Below, piece by piece: positions 5,609-5,826 of a stretch of 5,826 nucleotides of DNA; positions within the stretch are counted from its first letter, which is position 1; every line of letters starts with the position of its first letter. The stretch is taken from the NCBI GenBank assembly GCA_019240375.1, contig JAFAYN010000405.1:1-5826 (forward strand), in the 5' to 3' direction. The notes below the pieces were generated by a model. The model did no database searches, was not told the DNA's origin, and was given only the letters and a program-made list of their open reading frames with translations. The translations under genes were made by a program, and so were the position numbers. The stretch comes from Gemmatimonadota bacterium (lineage in GTDB: Bacteria; Gemmatimonadota; Gemmatimonadetes; Longimicrobiales; Longimicrobiaceae).

Positions 5609-5826
5609 TTACGCCACCCGCTCCTTCGCCGGGCGGATCGCGCGCATCCGCAGCAGCAGCTCCTCCAGCGCCTGCCGGTCCGACAGCGACGCCGACTTGA
5701 GCAGGCGGTCGGTGCGCAGCAGCTCCGACAGCGCCTCGTCGATCTCCGGGAGCGTCCATCGCTTCGCCTGGGGGGCGATCTTCCTCGCCATCCAGCGCTG
5801 AAAGGGCTTCAGCTCGCGCTCCAGCG
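5609..5826 (-). CDS. holA: DNA polymerase III subunit delta, C-terminal fragment
   Basis: Seventy-one codons are visible before a TAA stop; the gene enters from beyond the right edge, so the true start is outside. The residues read LERELKPFQRWMARKIAPQAKRWT, then LPEIDEALSELLRTDRLLKSASLSDRQALEELLLRM. This fits the all-helical C-terminal collar domain of HolA: a KxxxQAxxWTxxEL-like helix, a helix ending in LLxxDxxLKSA, and a final helix with ALEELLLRM. In the family, delta opens the beta sliding clamp within the clamp-loader complex. The beta- and ATPase-like domains are not visible, so the call rests on the tail alone. The ATG at 5791 is internal and not the start, because the domain pattern continues upstream of it. 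A 14-bp tandem repeat begins at the stop codon. Confidence 0.78.
   Translation of the reverse strand, partial: LERELKPFQRWMARKIAPQAKRWTLPEIDEALSELLRTDRLLKSASLSDRQALEELLLRMRAIRPAKERVA

Overview
The window reads as chromosomal DNA from a high-GC Gram-negative (diderm) bacterium. Diderm character is supported by a TonB-dependent-receptor-type protein, a lipoprotein signal and a TonB C-terminal domain. High GC, receptors with a carboxypeptidase-regulatory-like N-terminus, and G/C-rich palindromic intergenic repeats together suggest Gemmatimonadota (Longimicrobium-like). That placement is an impression from sequence style, not a phylogenetic result. All recognisable genes lie on the minus strand, so the biological order runs from high to low coordinates.

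In transcription order: (1) 5826-5609, the C-terminal end of a DNA polymerase III delta subunit (holA), entering from outside the window. (2) 5608-5068, about 540 nt without a gene, packed with inverted and direct repeats, including two oppositely oriented copies of a C/G-rich element, each able to form a G-quadruplex. (3) 5067-2479, complete mutS. (4) 2460-2071, a small lipoprotein carrying a TonB C-terminal domain, 18 nt after mutS. (5) 2044-656, a cystathionine beta-synthase with a C-terminal pair of CBS domains, 26 nt further on. (6) 622-587, a strong rho-independent terminator. (7) 424-1, the N-terminus of a secreted, probably TonB-dependent outer-membrane receptor, cut by the window edge.

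The tight spacing of mutS, the TonB-domain lipoprotein and cbs, with one terminator after cbs, suggests a three-gene transcription unit. Its members have unrelated roles: mismatch repair, envelope function and sulfur amino-acid metabolism. The receptor is a separate unit after the terminator. Most of the window is ordinary housekeeping sequence. The points most worth a second look are the repeat/G-quadruplex region between holA and mutS, the unusual lipoprotein-anchored TonB domain, and the lack of clear Shine-Dalgarno sequences before all four visible start codons.
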